64,000 nt of DNA, taken from an uncultured SAR116 cluster alpha proteobacterium (GTDB lineage: Bacteria > Pseudomonadota > Alphaproteobacteria > Puniceispirillales > Marisalimonadaceae). The stretch is from the NCBI GenBank assembly GCA_902619485.1, contig CACNEF010000001.1, positions 310,001 to 374,000 of the forward strand. The letters are read 5' to 3'. The position numbers were made by a program, and so were the translations under genes. This document shows, piece after piece, positions 17,675 through 27,650 of this stretch. Within the stretch, counting starts at the first letter, position 1. The number at the start of each line of letters is the position of its first letter. Under the pieces are notes generated by a model, which searched no databases, was not told the DNA's origin, and worked only from the letters and a program-made list of their open reading frames with translations.

Positions 17675-19635
17675 GCGTTTAGTTCTTTTATATTTTTGTA
17701 TTCTTCTAAACATTCAGGGTTAGCCAATGCAGTAATATTATTTATTGGTTTATTGTGAATTAAATCTCTTACTGCAAGCTCTGCTATCTTACCTGACTTT
17801 GTTCTTGGAATGTCAATAACAGAAATTATCTTTGCTGGAACATGCTTAGGAGAAGCCCCTGTTCTTATTTTGGTCTTAATTTGATCCATTAATTCTTCTG
17901 TTAAATTAGAATTTTCATTAAGCCTAACAAAAAGCACAACTCTTGTATCACCTTTCCATATTTGACCTACAACCAAACCCTCAATTACTTCTTCAATTTG
18001 TTCAACTTGTCTATAGATTTCAGCTGTGCCAATGCGAACTCCTCCAGGATTTAAAGTAGCATCTGATCTACCAAAAATAATAAACCCATCATTTTCAGTC
18101 TTTAAGATATAATCACCATGACACCACACATTCTCATATTTATTAAAGTAAGCGTCGTAATATTTTTCATTATTATTATCGTTCCAAAAGAATAATGGCA
18201 TGCTAGGGAAACTTTTAATACAGACTAATTCCCCTTTCTCATTTTTTAAGGAGTTTGCATTTTCATCATATACATGCACATCCATTCCTAAAATTGGACC
18301 TTGGATTTCGCCTCTTCTTACCACTGATAATGGATTACCACCAATAAAGCATCCAACTATATCTGTTCCACCGGATAAGCTTGCAACAGAAACATCTTTT
18401 TTAACATTAGTATATATATAGTCAAAACTCTCATGTATTAAAGGAGAGCCTGTTGAGCCTATGGTCTCTAAATTTTTAAGTTTATATTTGTCAATTAAAT
18501 TGATGTTTTCTTTACTTAATGCATCTATATATTTAGCTGACACACCCATAAAATTTATTTTTTCGCCATCTACAAAATTCCATAAAACTTCTGCATTTGG
18601 ATAAAAAGGTGAACCGTCATATAAATAAATAGTAGATTTTAACAATAGGCCTGACACAAGCCAATTCCACATCATCCATCCACAAGTTGTAAAATAGAAC
18701 ACTCTACTTTCTTTTTTTGCATTTGAATGCAATCCCATCTCAACTAAATGTTTTAAAAGAATTCCACCATTAGAATGGACTATACATTTTGGTTTTCCAG
18801 TAGTGCCACTTGAAAACATGATATACAAAGGATCACTTAAAGACAGCGATTCAAAAAGAATTTCATTTGTTTTAAATTGATTTTGAATATCATTATATTT
18901 TATAAATTTATTATTATTATAACTAGTATCAATTCCCAAAAGTGGCGCAATAACAATTTTTTGTAAAGAAGGCAAAGCTCTGACTACATCTAGAACTTTG
19001 TTAGTAATATTAATTTCTTTACCATTGTACCAATAACCATCCGTAGTAAGAAAAATCTTTGGCTCTATTTGACCAAACCTGTCTAATACTCCGTCTACAC
19101 CAAAATCTGGGGAAGCAGATGAAAAAATCGCCCCTATAGACGAAGTTGCCAACATCATTATTACAGTCTCGGGCATATTAGGCATATAGGCAGCAACCCT
19201 ATCTCCTTTTGAAACTCCTTGTATTTTTAAAAAATTTGCTAAAGCAGCTACTTGAACTTTTAACTCATTCCAGGAGACCTCTTTTCTAATTTTATCTTCA
19301 GATTTAAACACAATAGCGGGACCTGAAACTTCGCCTGAAAGCATGTTCTCAGCATAATTAACTTTACCATTAGGGAAAAACTTGCTTCCAGGCATTTTAT
19401 TGATTGGACTAATATAAGGCTCCATCCCTTTAGATCCAATCACATTAAAAAAATCCCAAACAGCAGACCAAAAATCAGCTTTGTTTTCAATTGACCAAGT
19501 ATGTAATTCCGTAAAATTTTGAATGTTTACATTATTTTTTTCATTAATAATTTTTGTAAATTTATACATCTGAGAAGACTCTATTTTTTCATCAGATGGA
19601 GACCATAAAACAGGGTTGGTAACTTTTTTTTTCAT
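17671..19635 (-). CDS. acsA: acetoacetate--CoA ligase
   Basis: A 654-residue ANL-superfamily ligase. The N-terminal cap domain resembles acetyl-CoA synthetase (motif around FWSAVWDFFNVIG). The P-loop MFSSGTTGKPK is at 273-283, the hinge GRSDATLNPGGVRIGTAEIY near 535, and the catalytic lysine in PRTKSGKIAE (Lys616). The DATLNPGGVRIGTAE form distinguishes acetoacetyl-CoA synthetase from acetyl-CoA synthetase. It activates acetoacetate with ATP for ketone-body use or polyhydroxybutyrate-related metabolism. It lies downstream of the pterin dehydratase on the same strand, 17 bp away. The symbol (also aacS/acsA) is by convention. Confidence 0.88.
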   Translation of the reverse strand: MKKKVTNPVLWSPSDEKIESSQMYKFTKIINEKNNVNIQNFTELHTWSIENKADFWSAVWDFFNVIGSKGMEPYISPINKMPGSKFFPNGKVNYAENMLSGEVSGPAIVFKSEDKIRKEVSWNELKVQVAALANFLKIQGVSKGDRVAAYMPNMPETVIMMLATSSIGAIFSSASPDFGVDGVLDRFGQIEPKIFLTTDGYWYNGKEINITNKVLDVVRALPSLQKIVIAPLLGIDTSYNNNKFIKYNDIQNQFKTNEILFESLSLSDPLYIMFSSGTTGKPKCIVHSNGGILLKHLVEMGLHSNAKKESRVFYFTTCGWMMWNWLVSGLLLKSTIYLYDGSPFYPNAEVLWNFVDGEKINFMGVSAKYIDALSKENINLIDKYKLKNLETIGSTGSPLIHESFDYIYTNVKKDVSVASLSGGTDIVGCFIGGNPLSVVRRGEIQGPILGMDVHVYDENANSLKNEKGELVCIKSFPSMPLFFWNDNNNEKYYDAYFNKYENVWCHGDYILKTENDGFIIFGRSDATLNPGGVRIGTAEIYRQVEQIEEVIEGLVVGQIWKGDTRVVLFVRLNENSNLTEELMDQIKTKIRTGASPKHVPAKIISVIDIPRTKSGKIAELAVRDLIHNKPINNITALANPECLEEYKNIKELNA

Positions 19636-19652
19636 AATCGATTCATTAAAAA

Positions 19653-19943
19653 CTAAATATAATGTTTAAAACAGCTTTCAGCAAAAAGTGCCATATCATA
19701 ATCTAATTCCGTAATTCCACCTTTGTCATGAGTGGTTAGAGTTATAGTTACCTTATTATAAACATTTTCCCATTCAGGATGATGGTTTATTTGTTCGGCT
19801 TTCATTGCAATAGAGGCCATAAAAGAAAAAGCTTGTTTGAAATCAGAAAATTTAAAGTTTTTTGTAAATGCTTCTCTACCATCATGTGTTTTTGTCCAAC
19901 CACCAATATCTTCAAATTTTTTGTTTAAATCTTTACATGCCAT
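19653..19943 (-). CDS. phhB: pterin-4a-carbinolamine dehydratase
   Basis: A 96-residue PCD/DCoH-family protein. The active-site segment INHHPEW (His54-His55) is followed by [21 protein letters not shown]. It dehydrates 4a-hydroxytetrahydropterin; in bacteria it often serves phenylalanine hydroxylase or molybdopterin metabolism. No hydroxylase gene lies nearby. The ATG at 19943 is preferred because AAGGA stands eight bases upstream; a TTG at 19949 is possible. It overlaps the FMN reductase gene by 11 bp. Confidence 0.9.
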   Translation of the reverse strand: MACKDLNKKFEDIGGWTKTHDGREAFTKNFKFSDFKQAFSFMASIAMKAEQINHHPEWENVYNKVTITLTTHDKGGITELDYDMALFAESCFKHYI

Positions 19944-20532
19944 TACCAAAATCCTTTCTATTAATAATTGTTCTTAATGGTTTCATATTAGATGCATAAG
20001 CTAGTAGCAAATTCAAAACATAATCGATTCTGTTATCCAACCAATCTGGAATATTTTTGCCATGAGAACCAGGATTAAATTCTTCAACATTTCTAATAAT
20101 GATATTTTCTGGGATCCACATTATATGTGTGTTTTTATATGAAGATGATCTTAACTCAGCTATTGGATATGCTCCACCATTTCCGCTGCTGACTGATACA
20201 ATTAAACCAGGTTTATGTGCAAACTCGCCATTTCCACATAATAAAAAAAGATTTTTAGCAGCAGGAGTCGCCATTCCTCCATACTCAGGCACAACTAAAA
20301 TAAAACCATCTGATTTAGTTAGTTTGTCTGATATTGAATTCCAAGTTTTTCCCCAAACTCCTTTGCCTTCTTTTTTTTCAGAGGACCAAAGTGGCAAAGC
20401 TACATCTGCCAAATCTAGAATAAAAGAATCTATTTTAGGGTCAATTTTAGATAGATTGTTTTTTAAAAAAACAGAAATTTTTTTTGATTGAGAATTCGAC
20501 CTATGGCTGGTAGAAACAACTGAAATTTTCAT
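19933..20532 (-). CDS. NADPH-dependent FMN reductase family protein
   Basis: A 199-residue flavodoxin-fold oxidoreductase of the NADPH-dependent FMN reductase family. The N-terminal phosphate-binding loop [10 protein letters not shown] is at 8-17. [18 protein letters not shown] (near 97) binds the flavin ring, and [15 protein letters not shown] is the third loop. It reduces FMN or quinone-like acceptors; the physiological target is not evident. It overlaps the pterin dehydratase, so the two are co-expressed, and it is divergent from pyrC across 87 bp. Confidence 0.8.
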   Translation of the reverse strand: MKISVVSTSHRSNSQSKKISVFLKNNLSKIDPKIDSFILDLADVALPLWSSEKKEGKGVWGKTWNSISDKLTKSDGFILVVPEYGGMATPAAKNLFLLCGNGEFAHKPGLIVSVSSGNGGAYPIAELRSSSYKNTHIMWIPENIIIRNVEEFNPGSHGKNIPDWLDNRIDYVLNLLLAYASNMKPLRTIINRKDFGNGM

Positions 20533-20619
20533 AGTAAATTTCCCAAAATTTGATTATTTTGAAATCTAATAGTAATGAATAACATATTAAATTTAACTTT
20601 TAAAGGTTAGTTCATATTT

Positions 20620-21663
20620 ATGAAAAAAATAGAGATCACAAAACCAGACGACTGGCATGTGCATTTTAGAGATAATGAAATTTTAAAAGCTGTAGTCCCT
20701 GAGACTACAAGAAATTTTGCTCGTTCCATCATAATGCCTAATTTGATACCACCAATATTAAACGGCAAACAAGCCACTGCTTATAAAAAAAGAATAGAAG
20801 ATGCAACTCCCAAAAAAGATACGTTTAAGCCATTTATGACAATTTATTTAACTGAACAAACTGATAAGAATGAATTAAAAGAGTCTTTTATCAATAACGC
20901 TATATTTGCCGCCAAACTCTACCCAGCAGGAGCTACCACTAACTCTGGATCGGGGGTAAAAGACATAAAAAAAATTATGCCTGTTCTTGAAACTATGGCT
21001 ACCCTAGGAATGCCTTTATTAATACACGGTGAGGTAACTGATCAAAAGATTGACATTTTTGATAGAGAAAAAGTTTTTATAGAAACAATACTTGCTTTTA
21101 TAATTAATGAACTGCCCGAACTTAAAATTACATTGGAACACATAACAACATCAGATTCTGTAAATTTTGTAAATGAGGCAAATAAAAATTTATGTGCGTC
21201 AATCACTCCTCATCATCTAGCACTTAATAGAAACACCATTTTTAAAGGTGGCATTAGACCACATTACTTTTGCTTACCTATTTTAAAAAGAGAAAAACAC
21301 AGAAAATCTCTTGTTGACGCAGCAACTTCTGGAAATTCTAAATTTTTTTTAGGAACAGACTCAGCCCCTCATTTTGTTTCTGACAAAGAAAATGCTTGTG
21401 GTTGTGCCGGAGTATTTAACGCAAGTTATAGCTTACCAATTTTGGCTCAAATTTTTGATAATAACAATGCTTTAAAAACTCTTGAAAAATTTACGAGTAT
21501 TAATGGTGCATCACATTACAATTTATCTAGAAATAAAATAAAGTTAAAATTGAAAAAAAATGAAAATCCACTTCGACTCAGAAAATCATTAGAAGTAAAT
21601 GGTGAAAAAATTATTATTTTTGATCCTGAGTTTTCCATCTTTTGGGATGTTGCTTTACCTTAA
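20620..21663 (+). CDS. pyrC: dihydroorotase, type II
   Basis: A 347-residue amidohydrolase-fold dihydroorotase that cyclises carbamoyl aspartate in pyrimidine synthesis. Metal ligands are seen in DDWHVHFRD (His13, His15). AAKLYPAGATTNS contains the presumed carbamylated Lys99, and further ligands lie in LLIHGEV, LEHITT and GTDSAPH. This is the E. coli-like class II enzyme. It precedes the ABC exporter by 20 bp and marks the left border of the polysaccharide locus. Confidence 0.94.
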   Translation: MKKIEITKPDDWHVHFRDNEILKAVVPETTRNFARSIIMPNLIPPILNGKQATAYKKRIEDATPKKDTFKPFMTIYLTEQTDKNELKESFINNAIFAAKLYPAGATTNSGSGVKDIKKIMPVLETMATLGMPLLIHGEVTDQKIDIFDREKVFIETILAFIINELPELKITLEHITTSDSVNFVNEANKNLCASITPHHLALNRNTIFKGGIRPHYFCLPILKREKHRKSLVDAATSGNSKFFLGTDSAPHFVSDKENACGCAGVFNASYSLPILAQIFDNNNALKTLEKFTSINGASHYNLSRNKIKLKLKKNENPLRLRKSLEVNGEKIIIFDPEFSIFWDVALP

Positions 21664-21683
21664 AATTAAATTTATGAGTTATA

Positions 21684-23471
21684 ATGAAAAATTTAAATAA
21701 ATTAATAATTTTACTTACACCAAAGGAAATGAAATTATCGTTCCTACTACTATTTTTAATGATCATTACGGCTTTGCTGGAAACTTTTGGCGTAGCATCT
21801 ATCATGCCCTTCATTGCTGTGCTAACAAACCCTGATTTTATTGAAACCAATTATTTACTTAAAAACTTTTATGGACAAGCTAAGAAATATGGAATTATTG
21901 GACAAAAAGATTTTCTAATATTGCTTGGTGGATTAGTGTTGTTTTTACTAGTTTCTTCATTATCTATTAAGGCTTTAACCACTTATTTACTGCTTCATTT
22001 TGTTAGAATGCGTGAGTATTCAATTGGAAAACGTTTGGTAGAAAGTTACCTACAACAACCATACAGTTGGTTTTTAAATAGAAATAGTTCTGATTTAGGT
22101 AAATCTATTCTTTCAGAAGTTGCTACAATAATAGATAATGGTTTAGCTCCTGTAATGAACCTTCTAGCACAAAGTGCCGTGGCAATTGCATTACTCTCAT
22201 TGTTAATTTTTATTGATATGAAAATTGCAATAATCGTAGGAGTTGTAATTATTTCAGCCTATATAATTATCCACAGACTTACTAGAAATTTCATGACACG
22301 TATTGGTCAAGAACGTCTAAAAGCAAATGAAGCGCGTTTTAAATCAGTGAGCGAAGCCTTTGGCGCAGTTAAAGAAATTAAAATTGGAGGATTAGAAAAA
22401 CCTTATGTAAACAGGTTTACAACACCTTCAAAAATTTATGCAAAAAGTATTGCTGCATCAAGGGTTGTAGCGGAACTTCCACGCCTTGCTATTGAAGCTA
22501 TATCCTTTGGAGGACTATTAATTTTAATATTATTCCTAATGCATAAAAATGAAACTTTTATAGATATTTTACCTATTATTGCACTTTATGCTTTTGCAGG
22601 CTATCGTCTATTACCAGCACTACAACAGATCTATCATTCGATTTCTATTCTTCGCTTTGTTGGCCCCACATTGGATGCGATGACTAATGATCTCCTTAGT
22701 TTAGAAATATATAACAAAAATAACGATAAAAAAAAGTTAACATTAAATGAAAATATAATATTGGATAACGTTTCGTATCATTATCCACAGACATCTAGAA
22801 CAGCACTTCAAAACATAAATATAAATATTCCAGCAAGATCAATTGTTGGATTTGTTGGTCCTACAGGAAGTGGTAAAACTACTATAATTGATTTAATCCT
22901 AGGCCTATTAAAACCACAAAAGGGATCCGTCAGAGTCGATGGAAGATTGATTGATAATAAATCAGTTAGGAGTTGGCAAAACTCAATTGGGTATGTGCCC
23001 CAAAATATTTACTTGGCAGACGATTCCATCACCGCTAATATTGCTCTTGGCATTAAACAAAAGGATATTAGTCATCAAGCAATTATTGAAGCAGCTAAAA
23101 TAGCAAATATTCATGATTTTGTAGTTAATGAATTGCCTGAAAAATATCAAACTAATGTTGGTGAACGTGGTGTTAGATTGTCTGGTGGACAACGCCAACG
23201 TATTGGAATTGCAAGAGCAATATATAATAAACCTAAGGTTTTAATTTTGGACGAAGCAACTAGTGCTTTGGATAATTTAACTGAAAGTGAGGTGATGAAA
23301 GCGATTCGAAATCTTGGTAAAGATCTGACAATTATTTTAATCACGCATCGTCTAAGCACTGTAAAAGATTGTGACACTATATTTTTACTTGAAAAAGGAA
23401 AAATTACCGCACAAGGTAATTTTAACAAACTAATCTTAAAAAGCAAAAAGTTTAAAGAAATGAGCAAATAA
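21684..23471 (+). CDS. ABC exporter, PglK-like lipid-linked oligosaccharide flippase
   Basis: A 595-residue half-transporter with six hydrophobic segments in residues 1-330 and an ABC domain after about 360. The Walker A motif GPTGSGKT is at 392-399, the signature LSGGQRQRIGIARA near 499 and Walker B VLILDEATSALD near 520. It most resembles the PglK/WlaB group that flips undecaprenyl-diphosphate-linked glycans, although MsbA-like lipid export is an alternative. Its position directly before a glycan-building cluster supports the flippase reading. No Wzx-type flippase was found in the visible part of the locus. Confidence 0.75.
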   Translation: MKNLNKLIILLTPKEMKLSFLLLFLMIITALLETFGVASIMPFIAVLTNPDFIETNYLLKNFYGQAKKYGIIGQKDFLILLGGLVLFLLVSSLSIKALTTYLLLHFVRMREYSIGKRLVESYLQQPYSWFLNRNSSDLGKSILSEVATIIDNGLAPVMNLLAQSAVAIALLSLLIFIDMKIAIIVGVVIISAYIIIHRLTRNFMTRIGQERLKANEARFKSVSEAFGAVKEIKIGGLEKPYVNRFTTPSKIYAKSIAASRVVAELPRLAIEAISFGGLLILILFLMHKNETFIDILPIIALYAFAGYRLLPALQQIYHSISILRFVGPTLDAMTNDLLSLEIYNKNNDKKKLTLNENIILDNVSYHYPQTSRTALQNININIPARSIVGFVGPTGSGKTTIIDLILGLLKPQKGSVRVDGRLIDNKSVRSWQNSIGYVPQNIYLADDSITANIALGIKQKDISHQAIIEAAKIANIHDFVVNELPEKYQTNVGERGVRLSGGQRQRIGIARAIYNKPKVLILDEATSALDNLTESEVMKAIRNLGKDLTIILITHRLSTVKDCDTIFLLEKGKITAQGNFNKLILKSKKFKEMSK

Positions 23472-23495
23472 AAAATTTCTAAAGATAATGTTAAG

Positions 23496-23524
23496 TTGAC
23501 ATAAGAAATCAAAGATTTTATGAA
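23496..23524 (+). promoter_or_regulatory. putative sigma-70-type promoter before pseB-like gene
   Basis: A perfect -35 hexamer TTGACA is followed after 17 bp by TATGAA, a fair -10. It ends 63 bp before the ATG at 23588. It lies in the only clear gap at the head of the polysaccharide run and could be the main promoter for the sugar genes that follow. The call rests on sequence only. Confidence 0.5.
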
Positions 23525-23587
23525 ATATTCTCGTTATCTTAAAAATAATTAATAGTCTAATATCTTAGAAAAAATGAAAACTAAACA

Positions 23588-24577
23588 ATGTTAACTAATT
23601 CATCTATTCTGATTACTGGAGGTACAGGTTCTTTCGGTCAATCATTTGTGCCACTTACATTAAAAAAATACAATCCTAGACGCCTGGTAATACTATCTCG
23701 TGACGAAATGAAACAATGGGAAATGTCAAAAAAATACACTGATGACCCAAGAGTTAGATTTTTCATTGGGGATGTAAGAGAAAAGGAACGTTTGTATAGA
23801 GCATTGCACGGGATAGATTATGTGGTACACGCTGCTGCAACTAAAATTGTTACAACTGCAGAATATAATCCTTTTGAATGTATAAAAACAAATGTTATTG
23901 GTGCAATGAATTTAATTAATGCCTGTATTGATCAAGGTGTAAAACGTGTAGTTGCTCTTTCTACAGACAAAGCTAGTAGTCCTATCAACTTATATGGTGC
24001 TTCTAAATTAGCTTCAGACAAGCTTTTTGTATCTAGCAATTCTTCATATGCGGGAGGCCATAAAACAATTTTTTCAATTGTTAGGTATGGCAATGTAATG
24101 GGTTCACGTGGTTCAATTATACCTTTTTTTATGTCTTTAAAACATAAAGGTGAGCTACCTATAACAGATCCTAGAATGACACGTTTTATGATAACTCTGG
24201 ACCAAGGTGTTGATTTAGTATGGAAAGCTTTTGATGATATGATTGGTGGTGAAATATACGTTAAGAAAATCCCATCAATGAAAATTACTGACATCGCTAG
24301 AGTAATTGCTCCTAAGGCTAAATTTAAAATAATTGGCATGATGCCTGGAGAAAAAATTCATGAACAAATGATTAGCGCTGAAGATTCTTTTACAACCTTT
24401 GAATATGAGAGTTATTACAAAATTTTACCACAACTTAATGGTTGGTCTTATGATAATAATAGAGTGAAAAATGGAACGAAAGTAACTGAAGGTTTTGTAT
24501 ATTCAAGTGATAACAATACTGAGTGGCTAAAGAAAAAATCCTTAGAAACTTGGATTAAAAGCAACTATGAAAAATAA
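23588..24577 (+). CDS. pseB: UDP-N-acetylglucosamine 4,6-dehydratase (inverting), PseB-like
   Basis: A 329-residue extended SDR. The NAD-binding motif [12 protein letters not shown] is at 8-19, [16 protein letters not shown] follows near 31-46, and the catalytic [17 protein letters not shown] lies near 120. The SRDE and STDKA patterns are typical of PseB/FlaA1 enzymes that make UDP-4-keto-6-deoxy-L-AltNAc or similar from UDP-GlcNAc. The dedicated partners PseC, PseG and PseH are not recognisable nearby. The product may therefore go to another 2-acetamido-2,6-dideoxyhexose, or the route may be completed elsewhere. It overlaps the next gene by 11 bp. Confidence 0.85.
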   Translation: MLTNSSILITGGTGSFGQSFVPLTLKKYNPRRLVILSRDEMKQWEMSKKYTDDPRVRFFIGDVREKERLYRALHGIDYVVHAAATKIVTTAEYNPFECIKTNVIGAMNLINACIDQGVKRVVALSTDKASSPINLYGASKLASDKLFVSSNSSYAGGHKTIFSIVRYGNVMGSRGSIIPFFMSLKHKGELPITDPRMTRFMITLDQGVDLVWKAFDDMIGGEIYVKKIPSMKITDIARVIAPKAKFKIIGMMPGEKIHEQMISAEDSFTTFEYESYYKILPQLNGWSYDNNRVKNGTKVTEGFVYSSDNNTEWLKKKSLETWIKSNYEK

Positions 24578-25664
24578 ATTTTTAGATAACCCTATAAAGT
24601 TTTTTATAACTGGAGGGTCTGGATTTATTGGCTCAGCTTTAATACGTTACATAATTGACCACACAAAAAATCATGTATTAAATTATGACAAATTAACCTA
24701 CGCAGGTAACACCGAGAATTTGGCAAGCATTTCCAAAAATAAACAATATAAATTTTATTGTGGAGATATAAATGACCAACTCACAATGTCTAAGCTTTTA
24801 TCTGAATATAAACCAGACATATTTATGAATTTAGCAGCGGAGACGCATGTTGATCGTTCAATAGACAAACCATCTGATTTTATAAAGACCAATATAGTTG
24901 GAACATCAAAAATGTTGGAATGTGTACAACATTATTGGAAAAATCTTGGGAAAAATGAGAATTTTTTATTTCACCACATTTCGACTGACGAAGTGTATGG
25001 TAGCCTTGAAAATAACAAAAAATTCACAGAAAAAGATCCATATGATCCTAGCTCTCCTTATTCTGCAAGCAAAGCAAGCTCTGATCATTTAGTTCGTGCA
25101 TGGCATCGTACTTATGGGTTACCAGTTATTGTCACAAATTGTTCAAATAATTATGGCCCGTATCAGTATCCAGAAAAATTAATTCCCCTTGTAATTTTGA
25201 ACGCGTTGGAAGGTAAAGAATTGCCAGTTTATGGAAATGGTCAAAACATTAGGGACTGGCTTTACGTGGAAGACCACGTAAAATTATTGTATAAAATTGT
25301 ACTTAAAGGTATAATTGGGGAAACCTACAACATAGGTGGACAAAGTGAAAAATCGAATATTGAAGTAGTTAATACAATTTGTGAAACTTTGGATAATTTA
25401 AAACTTGAAAATGTTAAAATCTTTAAAAGGTCTAAATATAAAGGATCATTTAAAAATCTAATTACCTTTGTTTCTGATAGACCTGGTCATGATTTTAGGT
25501 ATGCGGTTGATATAAAAAAAGTAAGAGAAGAATTTAATTGGCAACCACATGTAACATTTGAAGAAGGAATTTTAAAAACCATTAACTGGTATGTAAGCAA
25601 TCTTGATTGGTGCAAAAACATTCAAAAAAGATTCAATAAGTTCCATAGATTAGGTAGTTTGTAA
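24567..25664 (+). CDS. rfbB: dTDP-glucose 4,6-dehydratase
   Basis: A 365-residue extended SDR converting dTDP-glucose to dTDP-4-keto-6-deoxyglucose. The NAD motif [14 protein letters not shown] is near 15, [10 protein letters not shown] follows, the catalytic triad region [10 protein letters not shown] is near 132, and the [15 protein letters not shown] helix carries the active Tyr and Lys. NNYGPYQ and [15 protein letters not shown] complete the RmlB pattern. It is followed two bases later by rfbA and then by a VioA-like aminotransferase. The trio should make dTDP-4-amino-4,6-dideoxyglucose; no rmlC or rmlD partner for rhamnose lies beside it. Confidence 0.93.
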   Translation: MKNKFLDNPIKFFITGGSGFIGSALIRYIIDHTKNHVLNYDKLTYAGNTENLASISKNKQYKFYCGDINDQLTMSKLLSEYKPDIFMNLAAETHVDRSIDKPSDFIKTNIVGTSKMLECVQHYWKNLGKNENFLFHHISTDEVYGSLENNKKFTEKDPYDPSSPYSASKASSDHLVRAWHRTYGLPVIVTNCSNNYGPYQYPEKLIPLVILNALEGKELPVYGNGQNIRDWLYVEDHVKLLYKIVLKGIIGETYNIGGQSEKSNIEVVNTICETLDNLKLENVKIFKRSKYKGSFKNLITFVSDRPGHDFRYAVDIKKVREEFNWQPHVTFEEGILKTINWYVSNLDWCKNIQKRFNKFHRLGSL

Positions 25665-25666
25665 AA

Positions 25667-26548
25667 ATGAGAGGTATAGTTTTAGCTGGTGGATTTGGTA
25701 AGAGAATGTACCCTGTTACAATTGGAGTGTCTAAACAATTATTACCGGTTTATGATAAACCTATGATTTATTATCCGTTATCAGTACTTATGCTAGCAGG
25801 GATTAGAGAAATTCTTATTATTTCATCTCCTTCAGATTTACCAGCTATTCAGAGACTTTTGGGTAATGGAAGCCAATTTGGAATTGACTTGAAGTTCGAA
25901 ACTCAATGTAGTCCTGATGGAATAGCTCAAGCTTTTATCATAGGAGAAAAATTTATAAACAATGACGATGTTTGTTTAATTCTTGGCGATAATATATTTT
26001 TTGGTAATAATTTTGCACCAATTTTAAAAAACTTGTCACAAGATCCTAACGGAGCGACTATATTTGGATATCAGGTAAAAGATCCTTGTCGTTTTGGGAT
26101 TGTTGAGTTTGACAAAAAAGGAAACGTAATATCTTTAGAAGAAAAACCAGCTAATCCAAAAAGTAATTGTGCGATAACTGGTTTATACTTTTATGACAAA
26201 AATGTTGTTGAAATTGCTAAATCAATCAAACCATCTAATCGTGGTGAATTAGAAATAACCTCTATAAACGAGATTTATATGAACGAAAAAAGATTAAAAG
26301 TTGAAATTCTTGGACGTGGTTTTGCATGGTTAGATGCAGGAACTTTTCGATCTTTACTAGATGCATCGTTTTTTATAGAGACAATAGAAAATCGCCAAGG
26401 TTACAAAATAGCTTGTTTAGAAGAGATTGCTTATAACCAAGAATGGATTTCAAAAATTCAAGTTGAAAACGCCGCAGAAAAATTTAAACAAACTTCTTAC
26501 GGCTCTTATCTATTTTCTTTGATAAGTGAAAAAAATGAAAAAATCTGA
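25667..26548 (+). CDS. rfbA: glucose-1-phosphate thymidylyltransferase
   Basis: A 293-residue nucleotidyltransferase. The pyrophosphorylase signature LAGGFGKRMYPVT is at 6-18, with KQLLPVYDKPMIYYPLSVLM immediately after. ILGDNIFFG near 106 and EEKPANPKSN near 160 complete the RmlA pattern. It makes dTDP-glucose, the substrate of the preceding dehydratase. The reading frame overlaps the start of the aminotransferase gene that follows, indicating a single transcript. Confidence 0.94.
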   Translation: MRGIVLAGGFGKRMYPVTIGVSKQLLPVYDKPMIYYPLSVLMLAGIREILIISSPSDLPAIQRLLGNGSQFGIDLKFETQCSPDGIAQAFIIGEKFINNDDVCLILGDNIFFGNNFAPILKNLSQDPNGATIFGYQVKDPCRFGIVEFDKKGNVISLEEKPANPKSNCAITGLYFYDKNVVEIAKSIKPSNRGELEITSINEIYMNEKRLKVEILGRGFAWLDAGTFRSLLDASFFIETIENRQGYKIACLEEIAYNQEWISKIQVENAAEKFKQTSYGSYLFSLISEKNEKI

Positions 26549-27641
26549 AATTTTTGTTACACAACCAAGTCTTCCATCAATTGAAGATTTATTTAATCTC
26601 CTTGGTAAGACATGGGAAAGTAAAGTTTTAACTAATAATGGTCCTTTTCATTATGAACTTGAGAATGAATTGTGTAAATATTTGGAAGTTCCATATATTT
26701 CTTTAGTTTCAAATGCTACAATCGGACTTGTTCTTGCTCTTAAAGCTCTTGATATCAGTGGTGAAGTAATAACAACTCCTTATTCTTTTTTGGCAAGTGC
26801 TAATTCTTTGCTCTGGAACCAGAACAAACCAGTTTTTGTAGATATCGATCCATACTCATTGAACATTGACCCAAAAAAGATTGAACCAGCTATTACAAAA
26901 AAAACAAGTGCAATAATGCCAGTACACGTTTATGGGCACCCGTGCAATGTAGATGCTATTGATGCAATCGCTAAAAAACATAATCTCAAAGTGGTATATG
27001 ATGCCGCACATGCGTTTGGTGTAAAATGTCATTGTGGTAGCTTGTTGACACACGGTGATTTATCTGTACTAAGTTTTCATGCAACTAAAGTTTTTAACAC
27101 TTTTGAGGGAGGCGCAATCATCGTCAATGACGAGGATACTAAAAGCCGTATTGATCATTTAAAAAACTTTGGATTAAATGGAGAAACCTCTGCTGATATT
27201 ATAGGCATTAATGGAAAAATGAGTGAATTTAACTCTGCTTTAGGTTTACTCCAACTTAAAAAAATAGATACCTATATACAAAAAAGAAAAAATATAGATG
27301 AAACTTATAGAAAATACATAAAAGATATTCCAGGTATTAATTGTCACTTAAAACCAAATTCCATAAAGCATAATTATAATTACTTTCCAGTTTTTATTGA
27401 AAACACATATCCTTTATCCCGTGATCAACTTTATATAAAACTAAAAAAAGGGGGAGTAAACGCACGACGCTATTTTTATCCCCTAATTACTGATTTTTCA
27501 GCTTATCAAAATACAGAAAAAATCTTTTGTTATGACATACCGATTGCAAAAAATGTTGCTGAAAAAATTTTATGCCTTCCTATTTATCCCGATTTGAGTT
27601 TTGAAAAAATCAAAATAATAATTAATATCTTAAGACATTAG
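26535..27641 (+). CDS. vioA: DegT/DnrJ/EryC1 sugar aminotransferase, VioA-like
   Basis: A 368-residue PLP-dependent sugar aminotransferase. VTQPSLPS is at the N-terminus, SNATIGLVLALKAL lies near 57, and the PLP lysine is in LSFHATKVFNTFEGGAII. That last motif is close to VioA and related enzymes, which convert dTDP-4-keto-6-deoxyglucose to dTDP-4-amino-4,6-dideoxyglucose (viosamine). With rfbA and rfbB immediately upstream, this is the best reading. The 4-amino-galactose epimer (FdtB-like) cannot be excluded. The ATG at 26535 is chosen over the GTG at 26526; the overlap with rfbA is 14 bp. Confidence 0.82.
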   Translation: MKKSEIFVTQPSLPSIEDLFNLLGKTWESKVLTNNGPFHYELENELCKYLEVPYISLVSNATIGLVLALKALDISGEVITTPYSFLASANSLLWNQNKPVFVDIDPYSLNIDPKKIEPAITKKTSAIMPVHVYGHPCNVDAIDAIAKKHNLKVVYDAAHAFGVKCHCGSLLTHGDLSVLSFHATKVFNTFEGGAIIVNDEDTKSRIDHLKNFGLNGETSADIIGINGKMSEFNSALGLLQLKKIDTYIQKRKNIDETYRKYIKDIPGINCHLKPNSIKHNYNYFPVFIENTYPLSRDQLYIKLKKGGVNARRYFYPLITDFSAYQNTEKIFCYDIPIAKNVAEKILCLPIYPDLSFEKIKIIINILRH

Positions 27642-27650
27642 AGTTTCAAA

